NCBI GenBank assembly: GCA_017255395.1
Contig: JAFKDC010000001.1
Location: 124,001-188,000 of the forward strand
From: Enemella evansiae
GTDB taxonomy: Bacteria; Pseudomonadota; Alphaproteobacteria; Rhodobacterales; Rhodobacteraceae
Reading direction: 5' to 3'
Length of the DNA stretch: 64,000 nt
Below the pieces are notes generated by a model. That model was not told the DNA's origin. It was given only the letters and a program-made list of their open reading frames with translations, and did no database searches. This document shows, in pieces, positions 27,843 through 38,165 of this stretch. Position numbers and translations under genes: made by a program. Numbering within the stretch: position 1 is the stretch's first letter; every line of letters begins with the position of its first letter.

Positions 27843-28416
27843 CGGCGCGATGGCTGATGCGGTTTTTTTCCCAGCGATCCATCTCACCGAAGGTCACGTC
27901 GTAGCCTTCGGGCTGGAAGATCGGGTCGTAGCCGTGGCCCTGATCGCCGCGCATGGGCCAGACCACCTGCCCTTCCATCACGCCCGGAAAGACCTCGTCG
28001 TGGCCGTCGGGCCATGCCAGCACCAGCGTACAGCAGAACCGCGCCGTCCAGGGCTGCGGAGCGCCGCTTTGCACCAGCTTGTCGTGCGACTTGGTCATGG
28101 CCATCACGAAGTCCCGGCCATTGGGCGTTTCCGCCCAATCCGCCGTGTAGACGCCCGGCGCCTTGTCCAGCGCGTCGATCTCGATGCCGGAATCGTCCGA
28201 GAGCGCCGGCAAGCCGGTGGCCCGGGCCGCCGCATGGGCCTTGGTTCGGGCGTTCTCGACAAAGGTGGTGCCATCTTCGACCGGTTCGGGCAGGTTCATC
28301 TCTGCCGCGCCGACCACCGAAACCCCGTAGGGTTTCAGCAGGTCGGCAATCTCTTCCAGCTTGCCCTTGTTGTGGGTGGCGACCAGAAGCCGGTCGCCTT
28401 CGAACCGCCGTGTCAT
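27805..28416 (-). CDS. rdgB: XTP/dITP diphosphatase (RdgB/HAM1)
   Basis: 203 residues. [14 protein letters not shown] at the start, [23 protein letters not shown] with the catalytic acid residues, and the [10 protein letters not shown] tail are family signatures. It removes deaminated purine triphosphates. Start overlaps the rph stop by 4 bp. Confidence 0.95.
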   Translation of the reverse strand: MTRRFEGDRLLVATHNKGKLEEIADLLKPYGVSVVGAAEMNLPEPVEDGTTFVENARTKAHAAARATGLPALSDDSGIEIDALDKAPGVYTADWAETPNGRDFVMAMTKSHDKLVQSGAPQPWTARFCCTLVLAWPDGHDEVFPGVMEGQVVWPMRGDQGHGYDPIFQPEGYDVTFGEMDRWEKNRISHRADAFRKFVAGCFA

Positions 28417-29126
28417 GCGGTCGCCGCCAGCTGCGCCTGAACCAGCTCCTGCACACCCTTTTCGGCCAGATCCATCAGCTGGCCCATCTGGTCGCGGCTG
28501 AAGACAGAGCCCTCGGCGCTCATCTGCACCTCGATCAGGGACCCGTCGCCCCGCAGGATGAAGTTGCCGTCGACGCCCGCTTCGCTGTCCTCGGGGTAAT
28601 CGAGGTCCAGCACCGGCTGCCCGGCGTAGATGCCGCAGCTGACCGCAGCGACCGGCGAGATCAGCGGATCGGTCACGATGTCACGCGCCTTCAGCAGCTT
28701 GTTCACCGCCAGCCGCAGCGCCACCCAGCCGCCGGTGATCGCGGCGCAGCGCGTGCCGCCGTCCGCCTGAATGACGTCGCAATCCACGGTGATCTGGCGT
28801 TCGCCAAGCGCGTTGCGGTCCACGCCCGCGCGCAGCGCGCGACCGATCAGGCGCTGGATTTCAACCGTGCGCCCGCCCTGCTTGCCCGATGCGGCCTCGC
28901 GCCGCATCCGCGACGAGGTCGAGCGCGGCAGCATGCCGTATTCCGCCGTCACCCAGCCCTGGCCGGAGCCCTTGATGAAGGGCGGCACGCGCTCTTCCAA
29001 TGACGCGGTGCACAGCACATGGGTGTCGCCCATCTTGATCAGGCACGACCCTTCGGCGTGCTTGGTCACGTTGGTCTCGATTGAAACCGCGCGCATTTCG
29101 CTTAAATCTCGTCCTGACGGCCGCAT
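28413..29126 (-). CDS. rph: Ribonuclease PH
   Basis: 237 residues. [42 protein letters not shown] and the [24 protein letters not shown] motif are diagnostic. It trims tRNA 3' ends by phosphorolysis. First gene of the rph-rdgB-hemW run, divergent from hrcA. Confidence 0.96.
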   Translation of the reverse strand: MRPSGRDLSEMRAVSIETNVTKHAEGSCLIKMGDTHVLCTASLEERVPPFIKGSGQGWVTAEYGMLPRSTSSRMRREAASGKQGGRTVEIQRLIGRALRAGVDRNALGERQITVDCDVIQADGGTRCAAITGGWVALRLAVNKLLKARDIVTDPLISPVAAVSCGIYAGQPVLDLDYPEDSEAGVDGNFILRGDGSLIEVQMSAEGSVFSRDQMGQLMDLAEKGVQELVQAQLAATA

Positions 29127-29236
29127 GTGATGTCCTTCCTTGAGCTAACTCGGGATAATCCCGGCCCTGCCCCCGGTGCAACCCCGATTGACGCGGCCAT
29201 TCACCCGTCTTTAATGACAACAAGGCGAGGCGAGCG

Positions 29237-30307
29237 ATGAAAGAAAGAGGCGAAATCCTATCCCAGATGAACGACCGTTCGCGCGAAGTCTTTCGCCGCG
29301 TGGTCGAAGGCTATCTGGAGAACGGCGAACCGGTCGGGTCGCGCACGCTGACGCGCAGCCTGTCGGAAAAGGTCTCTGCCGCGACGATCCGTAACGTGAT
29401 GCAGGATCTCGAATTCCTCGGCCTGCTGGACAGCCCGCATGTCTCTGCCGGGCGTGTGCCGACGCACCTGGGCCTGCGCATGTTCGTCGACAGCCTGCTT
29501 GAGGTGCGCGACCTCGACGACGAGGATCGGGTCAAGCTGGATGCCACCGCGGGGACCAACCTTGGCGACGTGGGCGGGCTGCTGGATCAGGTCGGCTCTG
29601 CCCTCTCTGGTGTCACGCAGGGTGCCTCTCTGGTGCTGACGCCGAAACACGAGGCGCCGCTGAAGCATATCGAGTTCGTCAGCCTTGCGCAGGACCGCGC
29701 GCTGGTGGTGATCGTCTTCGCCGATGGCCATGTGGAAAACCGCGTCTTCACGCCGCCGCCCGGGCAGACGCCCTCTTCGATGCGCGAGGCGGCGAATTTC
29801 GTGAACGCCCTGCTGGAGGGCCGGACCCTGTCGGACCTGCGCCGGGTCATGGCCTCGGAAATTGCCCGCCGCCGTCAGGAGCTGGACACGCTGGCCGCCG
29901 ACCTGATCGACGCGGGCATCGCCGTCTGGGACCAGCCGGGCCACAGCACCGAACGGCTGATCGTGCGGGGCCGGGCGAATCTGCTGGGCGACGAGGCCGC
30001 CGAGGAAGAGCTGGACCGCATCCGCAGCCTGTTCGACGACCTCGAGCGCAAGCGCGATATCGCCGAGTTTCTGGAACTGACCGACGAGGGCGAAGGGGTC
30101 CGCATTTTTATCGGGTCCGAGAACAAACTTTTCTCACTTTCGGGTTCCTCTTTGGTGGTCTCTCCATATATGAACGCGGACCGAAAGATCATCGGCGCGG
30201 TTGGGGTCATCGGACCCACGCGCCTCAACTACGGGCGCATCGTTCCCATCGTGGATTACACGGCCCAACTGGTCGGACGCCTGCTGTCCGGGCAGAGTCA
30301 GAGGTGA
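29237..30307 (+). CDS. hrcA: Heat-inducible transcription repressor HrcA
   Basis: 356 residues. Winged-helix N-terminus (VEGYLENGEPVGSRTLTRSLSEKVSAATIRNVMQDLE) followed by LGLLDSPHVSAGRVPT and the GAF-like domain. HrcA represses chaperone operons through CIRCE elements. I saw no CIRCE (TTAGCACTC-N9-GAGTGCTAA) in the 110-bp gap before it, so its own promoter may be controlled otherwise. grpE follows after 3 bp. Confidence 0.95.
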   Translation: MKERGEILSQMNDRSREVFRRVVEGYLENGEPVGSRTLTRSLSEKVSAATIRNVMQDLEFLGLLDSPHVSAGRVPTHLGLRMFVDSLLEVRDLDDEDRVKLDATAGTNLGDVGGLLDQVGSALSGVTQGASLVLTPKHEAPLKHIEFVSLAQDRALVVIVFADGHVENRVFTPPPGQTPSSMREAANFVNALLEGRTLSDLRRVMASEIARRRQELDTLAADLIDAGIAVWDQPGHSTERLIVRGRANLLGDEAAEEELDRIRSLFDDLERKRDIAEFLELTDEGEGVRIFIGSENKLFSLSGSSLVVSPYMNADRKIIGAVGVIGPTRLNYGRIVPIVDYTAQLVGRLLSGQSQR

Positions 30308-30310
30308 AGC

Positions 30311-30874
30311 ATGGCAGACGCGAACAAAGACGATTTTCTGGATGACATCGACACGGCAGAGGCCGAGGAGTCGGCGGGTCGTACCGAAGAGATCGACGAC
30401 GAGGCGCTGGAACTGGATACGCTCCGGGCCGAGCGCGACGACTACAAGGACCGCTTCATGCGGGCGCTGGCCGATGCCGAAAATGCGCGCAAGCGGGCCG
30501 ACAAGGACCGCCGCGAGGCGCAGGCCTATGGTGGCAGCCGCATCGCGCGCGACCTTCTGCCGGTCTACGACAACCTCAACCGCGCGCTGGCCGCCGCGAA
30601 AGAGGATGAAAGCGGCGCTTCGACCGCGCTGGTCGAGGGCGTCGAACTGACGCTGAAAGAGCTGCTGAAGGTCTTCGACCGCCACGGCGTCACCCGCATT
30701 GCCCCCGAGGTCGGCGACCGCTTTGATCCGAAAGAGCACGAGGCCATGTTCGAGGCCCCGGTGCCGGGCACCAAGGCAGGCGAGATCATCCAGGTCTCTG
30801 CCGAAGGCTTCCTGCTGTATGACCGCCTGCTGCGCCCCGCACAGGTCGGCGTCAGCTCGATGCCCGCCAGCTAA
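30311..30874 (+). CDS. grpE: Nucleotide exchange factor GrpE
   Basis: 187 residues. An acidic start is followed by a long coiled coil (LRAERDDYKDRFMRALADAENARKRADKDR) and the C-terminal beta domain ending GEIIQVSAEGFLLYDRLLRPAQVGVS. It releases ADP from DnaK. Co-transcribed with hrcA; dnaK is not adjacent. Confidence 0.95.
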   Translation: MADANKDDFLDDIDTAEAEESAGRTEEIDDEALELDTLRAERDDYKDRFMRALADAENARKRADKDRREAQAYGGSRIARDLLPVYDNLNRALAAAKEDESGASTALVEGVELTLKELLKVFDRHGVTRIAPEVGDRFDPKEHEAMFEAPVPGTKAGEIIQVSAEGFLLYDRLLRPAQVGVSSMPAS

Positions 30875-30900
30875 GCCGGGCCAGATCGCACAGAACCGAA

Positions 30901-30925
30901 AGCCGGGCTGACGCCCGGCTTTTTC
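30901..30925 (+). terminator. Intrinsic terminator after grpE
   Basis: AGCCGGGC (30901-30908), loop TGAC, GCCCGGCT (30913-30920) and TTTT. The T run overlaps the stop codon of the convergent mutS. Confidence 0.8.
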
Positions 30926-33554
30926 ATTTCAGAAGACCCTTCAGCGCGTAAAGCGCGTCCATCGCCTCGCGCGGGGTCATCTCGTCCGGCTGCAACTGCG
31001 CCAGACGCTCTTCGACTTCGGATGTTTCACGGGAAACGCTCTTCGGCGCCTCGCGCTGCGACGCCGCGCTGAACAGCGGCAGCTCGTCGATCAGCGTCAT
31101 GGGTGAGGCACTGTCGCGCTCGCCCTTTTCCAGTGCCTCCAGCACATCCCGCGCGCGCGCGATCACCGGCTTGGGCAGGCCCGCCAGCTGCGCCACCTGC
31201 ACGCCGTAGGACCGGTCCGCCGCGCCCTCGCGCACCTCGTGCAGGAAAATCACCTCGCCTTCCCATTCCTTGACGGCGACGGTGGCGTTCTTCACGCCCT
31301 TCAGCCTGCCCGCCAGCACGGTCATCTCGTGGTAATGCGTCGCGAAGAGCCCGCGCACGCGGTTGACCTCGTGCAGGTGTTCCAGCGTGGCCCATGCGAT
31401 CGAAAGCCCGTCATAGGTCGCCGTGCCGCGCCCGATCTCGTCGAGGATCACCAGCGCCCGTGCATCGGCCTGATTGAGGATCGCCGCCGTCTCGACCATC
31501 TCGACCATGAAGGTCGAGCGCCCGCGCGCCAGATCGTCCGAGGCGCCGACGCGGCTGAAGATCTGGCTGACGATGCCGATATGCGCGGCGCGCGCCGGGA
31601 CAAAGGAGCCCATCTGCGCCAACAGGGCGATCAGCGCGTTCTGCCGCAGGTAGGTCGACTTACCGGCCATGTTGGGGCCGGTCAGCAGGGTCACGGCGGC
31701 GGCCTCGCCCTCGGCGCTCAGCCCGCAATCGTTGGCGATGAAGGGCGTTCCGCTGGCCTGCAGCGCCGCCTCGACCACCGGGTGGCGCCCGGCGTCGATG
31801 GCAAAGGCGCGGCTGTCGTCCACCTGCGGCGCGCACCAGTCGCGCTGCCGCGCCAGTTCGGCAAGACCCAGCGTCAGGTCGAATTCCGACAGCGCCAGCG
31901 CCAGTGTCGACAGCGCCGGCGCCTGTTCGAGGATCGCGGCCTTCAGCGCCTCGTAGAGCCGTTTCTCGATCTCCAGCGCCTCGTTCCCGGCATTGAGAAT
32001 GCGCGTTTCCAGATCCGACAGTTCCACCGTCGTGAATCGCACCTGGTTGGCGGTGGTCTGGCGGTGGATGAAGCGTTCGGACAGGGCGTGCATCTTCTCG
32101 GCATGGGTGGCCGTGACCTCGATGAAGTAGCCCAGCACGTTGTTGTGCTTGATCTTCAGAGAGCCGATGCCCGTCTCGGCGCTGTATTCACCTTGCATAC
32201 GAGCGATGACACCCCTGCCCTCGTCCCGCAGCGTCCGCGCCTGATCCAGCGCCGCGTCGTAACCCGGCGCGACAAAGCCGCCGTCGCGCACCATCAGGGG
32301 CGGCTCGGCGATCAGGGCGGCGTCCAGCAGGCCCAGCAGGTCGTCGAAACCGGCCAGTTCGGCCTTGCTGCGCTCCAGCAGCGACGGCAGGCTGTCCCCG
32401 GCCAGCCGGTCGGACAGCGCCTCTGCCTGCGCCAGCGCGTTGCGCACGGCGGCAAGGTCGCGCGGGCCGCCCCGGTCCAGCCCCAGCCGCGACAGCGCGC
32501 GGTCGACGTCGGGCACGCGTCGCAGCGCGTCGCGCAGCCCGTCAGAGCCGGAGGATTCCACGCCCCATTGCACCGCCTCCAGCCGCTCGCGGATGACGGC
32601 CAGCTCCCGCGAGGGCGAGGACACCCGCCGCTCCAGCAGGCGGGCGCCACCGGCGGTCACGGTGCGGTCGATCACCGACAGCAAAGACCCGGCCCGCCCG
32701 CCCTGAAGGCTGGCGGTCAGTTCCAGGTTCCGCCGGGTCGCCGCGTCGATCTGCATCAGGCGCGAGACCGCTTCCGAGCGCGGTGGCTGCAACAGCGGCA
32801 GCCGCCCCTTCTGCGTGATGTGCAGGTAATCCACCAGCGCACCCATGGCCGACAGATCGGCCCGCCCGAAATCGCCGAAGGCCGTCAGCTCCTGCACACC
32901 GAACAGGCCGCAAAGCCGCCCTTCCGCCGCGCCGGAATCGAAAGAGGCGGCGCCCAGAACGGTGGCCTCCAGCCCCAGATCTTCCAGCACCTCGCGCAGC
33001 GCCTCTTCGACCTTCTCCGACAGCAGCAGTTCCGACGGCGCCAGTCGCGCCAGCTCCGCGCCGATGCGGGCGCGCGACAGCGGCATGACGTGGAAGGCCC
33101 CGGTGGAGATGTCGCACCAGGCCAGCGCGAAATCGTCGCGCACCGCGCCCAGGGCGGCAAGATAGTTGTGCCGCCGCGCCTCCAGCAGCGAATCCTCGGT
33201 CAGCGTGCCGGGCGTCACCAGCCGCACCACGTCGCGCTTCACCACCGACTTCGAGCCGCGCTTCTTCGCCTCTTCGGGGCTTTCCAGCTGCTCGCCCACC
33301 GCCACGCGAAAGCCCTTGCGGATCAGCGTCAGCAAGTATCCCTCGGCCGCGTGCACCGGCACGCCACACATGGGAATGTCGTCGCCGTCGTGCTTGCCGC
33401 GCTTGGTCAGGGCGATGTCCAGCGCTTCGGATGCGGCCACGGCGTCGTCGAAGAACATCTCGTAGAAATCGCCCATGCGGTAGAACAGCAGGGCGTCCGG
33501 ATACTGTGCCTTGATCTCGAGATATTGCGCCATCATCGGCGTCACGGTTGTCAT
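30924..33554 (-). CDS. mutS: DNA mismatch repair protein MutS
   Basis: 876 residues, full family length. Mismatch-contact F-x-E motif in RMGDFYEMFFDDA near residue 26-38, connector and lever domains, Walker A LLTGPNMAGKSTYLRQ, Walker B ALVILDEIGRGT, and a helix-turn-helix C-terminus. It recognises mispairs and recruits MutL. A degenerate parS-like palindrome lies in its 3' part (31023-31038). Confidence 0.97.
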   Translation of the reverse strand: MTTVTPMMAQYLEIKAQYPDALLFYRMGDFYEMFFDDAVAASEALDIALTKRGKHDGDDIPMCGVPVHAAEGYLLTLIRKGFRVAVGEQLESPEEAKKRGSKSVVKRDVVRLVTPGTLTEDSLLEARRHNYLAALGAVRDDFALAWCDISTGAFHVMPLSRARIGAELARLAPSELLLSEKVEEALREVLEDLGLEATVLGAASFDSGAAEGRLCGLFGVQELTAFGDFGRADLSAMGALVDYLHITQKGRLPLLQPPRSEAVSRLMQIDAATRRNLELTASLQGGRAGSLLSVIDRTVTAGGARLLERRVSSPSRELAVIRERLEAVQWGVESSGSDGLRDALRRVPDVDRALSRLGLDRGGPRDLAAVRNALAQAEALSDRLAGDSLPSLLERSKAELAGFDDLLGLLDAALIAEPPLMVRDGGFVAPGYDAALDQARTLRDEGRGVIARMQGEYSAETGIGSLKIKHNNVLGYFIEVTATHAEKMHALSERFIHRQTTANQVRFTTVELSDLETRILNAGNEALEIEKRLYEALKAAILEQAPALSTLALALSEFDLTLGLAELARQRDWCAPQVDDSRAFAIDAGRHPVVEAALQASGTPFIANDCGLSAEGEAAAVTLLTGPNMAGKSTYLRQNALIALLAQMGSFVPARAAHIGIVSQIFSRVGASDDLARGRSTFMVEMVETAAILNQADARALVILDEIGRGTATYDGLSIAWATLEHLHEVNRVRGLFATHYHEMTVLAGRLKGVKNATVAVKEWEGEVIFLHEVREGAADRSYGVQVAQLAGLPKPVIARARDVLEALEKGERDSASPMTLIDELPLFSAASQREAPKSVSRETSEVEERLAQLQPDEMTPREAMDALYALKGLLK
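31023..31038. promoter_or_regulatory. Degenerate parS-like site (14/16)
   Basis: TGTTTCACGGGAAACG differs from parS at two positions. It is read on the minus strand in mutS as VSRET, the same peptide frame as in the rsmG site. Whether ParB binds it cannot be told from sequence. Confidence 0.35.
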
Positions 33555-33697
33555 GCGGTCCCCCGTCGCGAATTGGCGCGACCCTACAAATGCGGCGCCC
33601 GGCCCGAAAGCCGAAAAACCCCTGCAACCCCGGATTCAGTTGTGCCAGAAGACCCCTTGGGCTAAGGCAAAATCCGTCGCGACGAAGAGGAGAGATC

Positions 33698-35953
33698 ATG
33701 GCCAAGGTAAACCTGACACGCGAAGAGGCGCTGGCCTTTCACCTTGAACCGACCCCGGGCAAGTGGGAGGTGCAGGCCACCGTTCCCATGACCACGCAAC
33801 GGGATCTGAGCCTTGCCTATTCTCCCGGCGTCGCCGTCCCCTGCGAGGACATCGCCGAGAACCCCGAACTGGCCTACGACTACACCAACAAGGGCAACCT
33901 CGTCGCCGTAATCTCGAACGGCACGGCGGTGCTGGGTCTTGGCAACCTCGGCGCGCTCGGCAGCAAGCCGGTGATGGAGGGCAAGGCGGTGCTGTTCAAG
34001 CGCTTCGCCGATGTGAACTCGATCGACATCGAGCTGGACACCGAGGACCCCGAGGAATTCATCAAGGCGGTCAAGCTGATGGGGCCGACCTTCGGCGGCA
34101 TCAACCTTGAAGACATCAAGGCGCCGGAATGCTTCATCATCGAGCAGACGCTCAAGGAGCAGATGGACATCCCCGTCTTCCACGACGACCAGCACGGCAC
34201 AGCAGTGATCTGTGCGGCGGGGCTGATCAACGCGCTGCATCTGTCGGACAAGAAGATCGAGGACGTCCGCATCGTCCTGAACGGCGCGGGCGCGGCGGGG
34301 ATTGCCTGTCTGGAACTGCTGAAGTCCATGGGCGCGCGGCACGAAAACTGCATCATGTGCGACACCAAGGGCGTGATCTACCAGGGTCGCACCGAAGGCA
34401 TGAACCAGTGGAAGTCGGCCCATGCGGTCGCCACCGATCTGCGCACGCTGGAAGAGGCGATGAAAGGCGCGGACGTCTTCCTTGGCGTCTCGGCCAAGGG
34501 CGCGGTCACGCAGGACATGGTGGCCAGCATGGCCGACAACCCGGTGATCTTCGCCATGGCGAACCCGGACCCGGAAATCACGCCCGAAGAGGCGCATGAG
34601 GTCCGCGTCGATGCCATCGTCGCCACCGGGCGCTCGGACTACCCGAACCAGGTCAACAACGTGCTGGGCTTCCCCTATCTCTTCCGGGGCGCGCTGGATA
34701 TCCACGCCCGCGCCATCAATGACGAGATGAAGATCGCCTGCGCGCAGGCGCTGGCCGATCTGGCGCGCGAGGACGTGCCGGACGAGGTGGCGCTGGCCTA
34801 TGGCAAATCGCTGAGCTTCGGGCGCGATTACATCATCCCCACGCCCTTTGACCCGCGCCTGATCCACCGCATTCCGCCCGCCGTGGCGCGCGCGGGCATG
34901 GCGACCGGCGCCGCGCGTCGTCCCATCGTGGATATGGAAGGCTACGAGGCGGGGCTGAAGTCGCGCATGGACCCCACCGCCTCGATCCTGCGGTCGATCA
35001 ACAGCCGGGCGCGCGCCGCGCAGGCCCGGATGATCTTTTCCGAGGGCGACGACCCCCGCGTGCTGCGGGCCGCCGTCACCTACCAACGCTCGGGCTTTGG
35101 CAAGGCGCTGGTCGTGGGCCGCGAAAACGATGTGAAGACCAAGCTGGAGGCTGCGGGCCTTGGCGATGCGGTGCGCGAGCTTGAGGTGGTGAACGCCGCC
35201 AACTCGCGTCATTTCGACACCTACAAGGACTTCCTTTACTCCCGGCTTCAGCGCAAGGGCATGGACCGGCAGGACATCCACCGCCTTGCGGCGCGCGACC
35301 GCCATGTCTTCGCCGCGCTGATGCTGGCGCATGGCCATGGCGACGGGTTGATCACCGGCGCCACGCGCAAATCGGCCCATGCGATGGAGCTGATCAACCA
35401 CGTCTTCGACGCCGATGCGAAACACGGTGCGGCGGGGATCACGGCACTGCTGCACAAGGGGCGGATCGTGCTGATCGCCGATACGCTGGTGCATGAATGG
35501 CCGAATGAGACCGACCTTGCCAATATCGCGGAAAGCGCGGCGGGCGTGGCGCGGCACCTGGGGCTGGAGCCGCGTGTCGCCTTCGTGTCCTTCTCGACCT
35601 TCGGCTACCCGGTGTCGGAACGCGCCGAGAAGATGCACCTCGCGCCCCGCGTGCTGGACAAGCGCGGCGTCTCCTTCGAATACGAGGGCGAGATGACCGT
35701 GGACGTGGCCCTGAACACCCGCGCGCAGGAAAGCTATCCCTTCCAGCGCCTGTCCGGTCCGGCGAACATCCTTGTGGTTCCGGCGCGGCACTCGGCCTCG
35801 ATCTCGGTCAAGCTGATGCAGGAGATGGCGGGTGCCACGGTGATCGGACCGATCCTTGCGGGCATCGACAAGTCGATCCAGATCTGTTCGACCAACTCGA
35901 CCGCGAACGACATCCTGAACATGGCCGTTCTTGCCGCCTGCAAGGTCGGCTGA
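33698..35953 (+). CDS. maeB: NADP-dependent malic enzyme (MaeB type with phosphotransacetylase-like domain)
   Basis: 751 residues from the ATG at 33698 (GAAGAGGAGAG upstream); the open frame upstream is not real. N-terminal malic enzyme half (TTQRDLSLAYSPGVAVPCEDI, VFHDDQHGTAVICAAGL, LNGAGAAGIACLEL) and C-terminal phosphotransacetylase-like half (from about residue 430). It decarboxylates malate to pyruvate with NADPH formation; the second half is thought to be regulatory. Confidence 0.95.
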   Translation: MAKVNLTREEALAFHLEPTPGKWEVQATVPMTTQRDLSLAYSPGVAVPCEDIAENPELAYDYTNKGNLVAVISNGTAVLGLGNLGALGSKPVMEGKAVLFKRFADVNSIDIELDTEDPEEFIKAVKLMGPTFGGINLEDIKAPECFIIEQTLKEQMDIPVFHDDQHGTAVICAAGLINALHLSDKKIEDVRIVLNGAGAAGIACLELLKSMGARHENCIMCDTKGVIYQGRTEGMNQWKSAHAVATDLRTLEEAMKGADVFLGVSAKGAVTQDMVASMADNPVIFAMANPDPEITPEEAHEVRVDAIVATGRSDYPNQVNNVLGFPYLFRGALDIHARAINDEMKIACAQALADLAREDVPDEVALAYGKSLSFGRDYIIPTPFDPRLIHRIPPAVARAGMATGAARRPIVDMEGYEAGLKSRMDPTASILRSINSRARAAQARMIFSEGDDPRVLRAAVTYQRSGFGKALVVGRENDVKTKLEAAGLGDAVRELEVVNAANSRHFDTYKDFLYSRLQRKGMDRQDIHRLAARDRHVFAALMLAHGHGDGLITGATRKSAHAMELINHVFDADAKHGAAGITALLHKGRIVLIADTLVHEWPNETDLANIAESAAGVARHLGLEPRVAFVSFSTFGYPVSERAEKMHLAPRVLDKRGVSFEYEGEMTVDVALNTRAQESYPFQRLSGPANILVVPARHSASISVKLMQEMAGATVIGPILAGIDKSIQICSTNSTANDILNMAVLAACKVG

Positions 35954-35964
35954 ACTGTCGAAGA

Positions 35965-35981
35965 GTGGGTTTCTAACCCAC
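35965..35981 (+). terminator. Hairpin after maeB
   Basis: GTGGGTT (35965-35971), loop TCT, AACCCAC (35975-35981): a perfect 7-bp stem 12 bp past the maeB stop and 22 bp before the kinase gene. There is no T run, so it may attenuate rather than terminate. Confidence 0.4.
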
Positions 35982-36003
35982 CCGCCGCACCGAAGGACAT
36001 GCC

Positions 36004-36882
36004 ATGGCCATTTTCAACCTCGGGTCCATCAACGCTGATCTCGTCTACCGCGTGCCGCACCTGCCCGGCGCCGGGGAAACGCTGGCGGCGCGCTCTTTCA
36101 GCCGCGGCCTTGGCGGCAAGGGTGCCAATATGTCCGTTGCGGCGGCCCGGGCGGGCGCCCGATGCCTGCATATCGGCGCGGTGGGTGCCGACGGAGGCTG
36201 GGCGGTCGAGCGGCTGATGGAATACGGTGTCGACACCCGCCCCGTCGCCACGGTGGAGGAAGTCACGGGCAATGCGGTGATTGCCGTCGACGATGCGGGC
36301 GAGAACAACATCATCATCCTGCCCGGGGCCAACCATGCCCTGACCGAGGACCATATCGCGCGCGCCCTGACAGAGGCGACCGAGGCCGACAGCTTCCTGT
36401 TCCAGAACGAGACCAACGCCCTGCGGATCGGCGCCGAACGCGCCTCGGCGCGGGGGATGCGCGTGGCCCATGCCGCCGCGCCCTTTGACGCGGCCTCGGT
36501 TCAGCAGGTGCTGCCGCTGCTCGACCTGCTGTTCCTGAACGAGGTCGAGGCCGCGCAGCTGGCCGAGGCCACGGGGACAGAAGCGGCCTCTCTGCCGGTG
36601 CGCGACATCATCGTGACGCTGGGGTCGAAGGGTTGCCGCTGGCACAACACCGATCGCGGCGAGACCCGAAGCTTTCCGGCCTTCAAGGTGTCCCCGGTCG
36701 ATACCACGGGCGCGGGCGACACCTTTACCGGTTATGTCATGGCCGGGCTGGATCGCGGTATGCCGATGGAACAGGCCATCCGGCTGGCGTCCAAGGCCGG
36801 GGCGCTGATGGTCACGCGCATGGGCGCGGCGGATGTGATCCCGGACCTCAAGGAGGTTCAGGCCTTCAACCCGCCCGCCTGA
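36004..36882 (+). CDS. PfkB-family carbohydrate kinase (ribokinase-like)
   Basis: 292 residues. GSINADLVYRVPHLPGAGETL, RGLGGKGANMSVAAARAGA and the C-terminal PVDTTGAGDTFTGYVMAGL with the catalytic Asp are PfkB motifs. The pattern is closest to ribokinase, but no ribose transport or isomerase genes are nearby, so the sugar is uncertain. A GAGGCC/GGCCTC hairpin (36881-36896) follows at once. Confidence 0.88.
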   Translation: MAIFNLGSINADLVYRVPHLPGAGETLAARSFSRGLGGKGANMSVAAARAGARCLHIGAVGADGGWAVERLMEYGVDTRPVATVEEVTGNAVIAVDDAGENNIIILPGANHALTEDHIARALTEATEADSFLFQNETNALRIGAERASARGMRVAHAAAPFDAASVQQVLPLLDLLFLNEVEAAQLAEATGTEAASLPVRDIIVTLGSKGCRWHNTDRGETRSFPAFKVSPVDTTGAGDTFTGYVMAGLDRGMPMEQAIRLASKAGALMVTRMGAADVIPDLKEVQAFNPPA

Positions 36883-36922
36883 GGCCCCTAGGCCTCTGGC
36901 CGTGACGGGGTCGCCCCGCCTC

Positions 36923-37567
36923 CTAGTTGATGAAGGGCGCGGCACTGCCCCAAAGCGCCTTGATCCGCTGGTCCCGTCCGCAGCCGGTGCGATAGCGTTT
37001 ATAGGCATCGCTCTGCTTGATGATGCCGAAGCGGGTCACCACGGTATTGGTGCCCTTGTAGTAGTCCTGATGGTAGTCCTCGGCCTCGTAAAAGGGCGCC
37101 CTGTCCAGAACCGGGGTCACCACCTGCCTGCCAAGCGCCTTGCTGGCCGCGGCCTTGGCTGCCTGAGCGGCCTGCCGGTCGGCGCCATCGGCGAAGATCG
37201 CGGTCCGGTAGCTGTCGCCCCGGTCGCAGAACTGCCCGTCCGCGTCCAGCGGATCGACGGAGCGGAAGAACAGGTCATACAGCTGCCGGGCAGAGACCTG
37301 CGCCGGATCGTAGTCGATGCGCACCGCCTCGTAATGGCCGGTGCCACCGCGCGTCACCTGCTTGTAGGTCGGGTCAGCCACCGTCCCGCCCATGTAGCCG
37401 GACACGACCTCGGACACGCCTTTGACCTTCTCGAAATCCGCCTCGACGCACCAGAAACAGCCGCCGGCAACGTAAAGCTCTGCCGCTTGCACGGCTTTGG
37501 GCTGGGCCGAGACCGCGAGCGCCGAGAGGCACAGGCCGGTCAGGCCCCGGATGATACGGGTTCGCAT
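36923..37567 (-). CDS. msrA: Periplasmic peptide-methionine (S)-S-oxide reductase MsrA
   Basis: 214 residues from the ATG at 37567 (AAGGAGGAC upstream). A Sec signal ([20 protein letters not shown]) precedes [22 protein letters not shown], with the catalytic cysteine in GCFWC (residues 36-40), so the enzyme acts outside the cytoplasm. [15 protein letters not shown] is the second family motif. It repairs oxidised methionine in envelope proteins. No msrB is adjacent. Confidence 0.93.
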   Translation of the reverse strand: MRTRIIRGLTGLCLSALAVSAQPKAVQAAELYVAGGCFWCVEADFEKVKGVSEVVSGYMGGTVADPTYKQVTRGGTGHYEAVRIDYDPAQVSARQLYDLFFRSVDPLDADGQFCDRGDSYRTAIFADGADRQAAQAAKAAASKALGRQVVTPVLDRAPFYEAEDYHQDYYKGTNTVVTRFGIIKQSDAYKRYRTGCGRDQRIKALWGSAAPFIN

Positions 37568-37688
37568 GACAGTCCTCCTTTTGCCCTGATGGTGTGATGC
37601 AGCGGGGCGGTTTGGCAACGGATGCAACGCCGTTTCACCGCAAGGTGACCGGGCTGTGAGGGGTGGTAAGGCGCGTGAAACGGCTGCG

Positions 37689-38105
37689 TCAGGCGGACAG
37701 CGCCCGCGTGGTCACCGGGCAGCGGTCGCCGCCATACAGCTGGTCGAGAACGGCGGAAAACGCCGCTGGCGCCTTCGGGACCGCCTCGAACAGGGTCATG
37801 CAGGAGCGGACTTTCAGCGCATCGACAGGGCCAAGGATGTGCTCGGGGTCGGTGCCGTCATGGGTCAGCAACAGCGCGGTGCAGTCCTGCAAACGCGGGC
37901 CAAGAATTGGATGGGAAAGGTAGGCTGTGGCCTCGTCCAGACCCGCAAGCCCGAAATGCAGGGCGCGCGGGCTGCGGCCCAACGCGCGCAATTGCGGGAA
38001 GACCCACCAGATCCAGTGAGAGGTCTTCTGCCCCGCGCGCAGCTCGCGCAGGACGTCGGTCCAGACGGCATCCTGCGCGTCGACGAATTCCTGAAACTCA
38101 GCCAT
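37689..38105 (-). CDS. DUF1810 family protein
   Basis: 138 residues. [47 protein letters not shown] is the DUF1810 signature. The biochemical function of the family is not known to me. No signal or membrane segment. It stands alone between msrA and argG on the minus strand. Confidence 0.88.
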   Translation of the reverse strand: MAEFQEFVDAQDAVWTDVLRELRAGQKTSHWIWWVFPQLRALGRSPRALHFGLAGLDEATAYLSHPILGPRLQDCTALLLTHDGTDPEHILGPVDALKVRSCMTLFEAVPKAPAAFSAVLDQLYGGDRCPVTTRALSA

Positions 38106-38124
38106 GGCGACACTGTAGCATGGC

Positions 38125-38148
38125 GGCCAGCCCGGTGTCGCGCTGGCC
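38125..38148. terminator. Hairpin between argG and DUF1810 gene
   Basis: GGCCAGC (38125-38131) pairs with GCTGGCC (38142-38148) across a 10-nt loop, just past the argG stop. No T run follows on the minus strand; terminator role is uncertain. Confidence 0.3.
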
Positions 38149-38165
38149 AGAGTGCAGGGTGGGCG

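Noticed and set aside
29127-29236. CIRCE element before hrcA
   Set aside because: Looked for TTAGCACTC-N9-GAGTGCTAA; not present.
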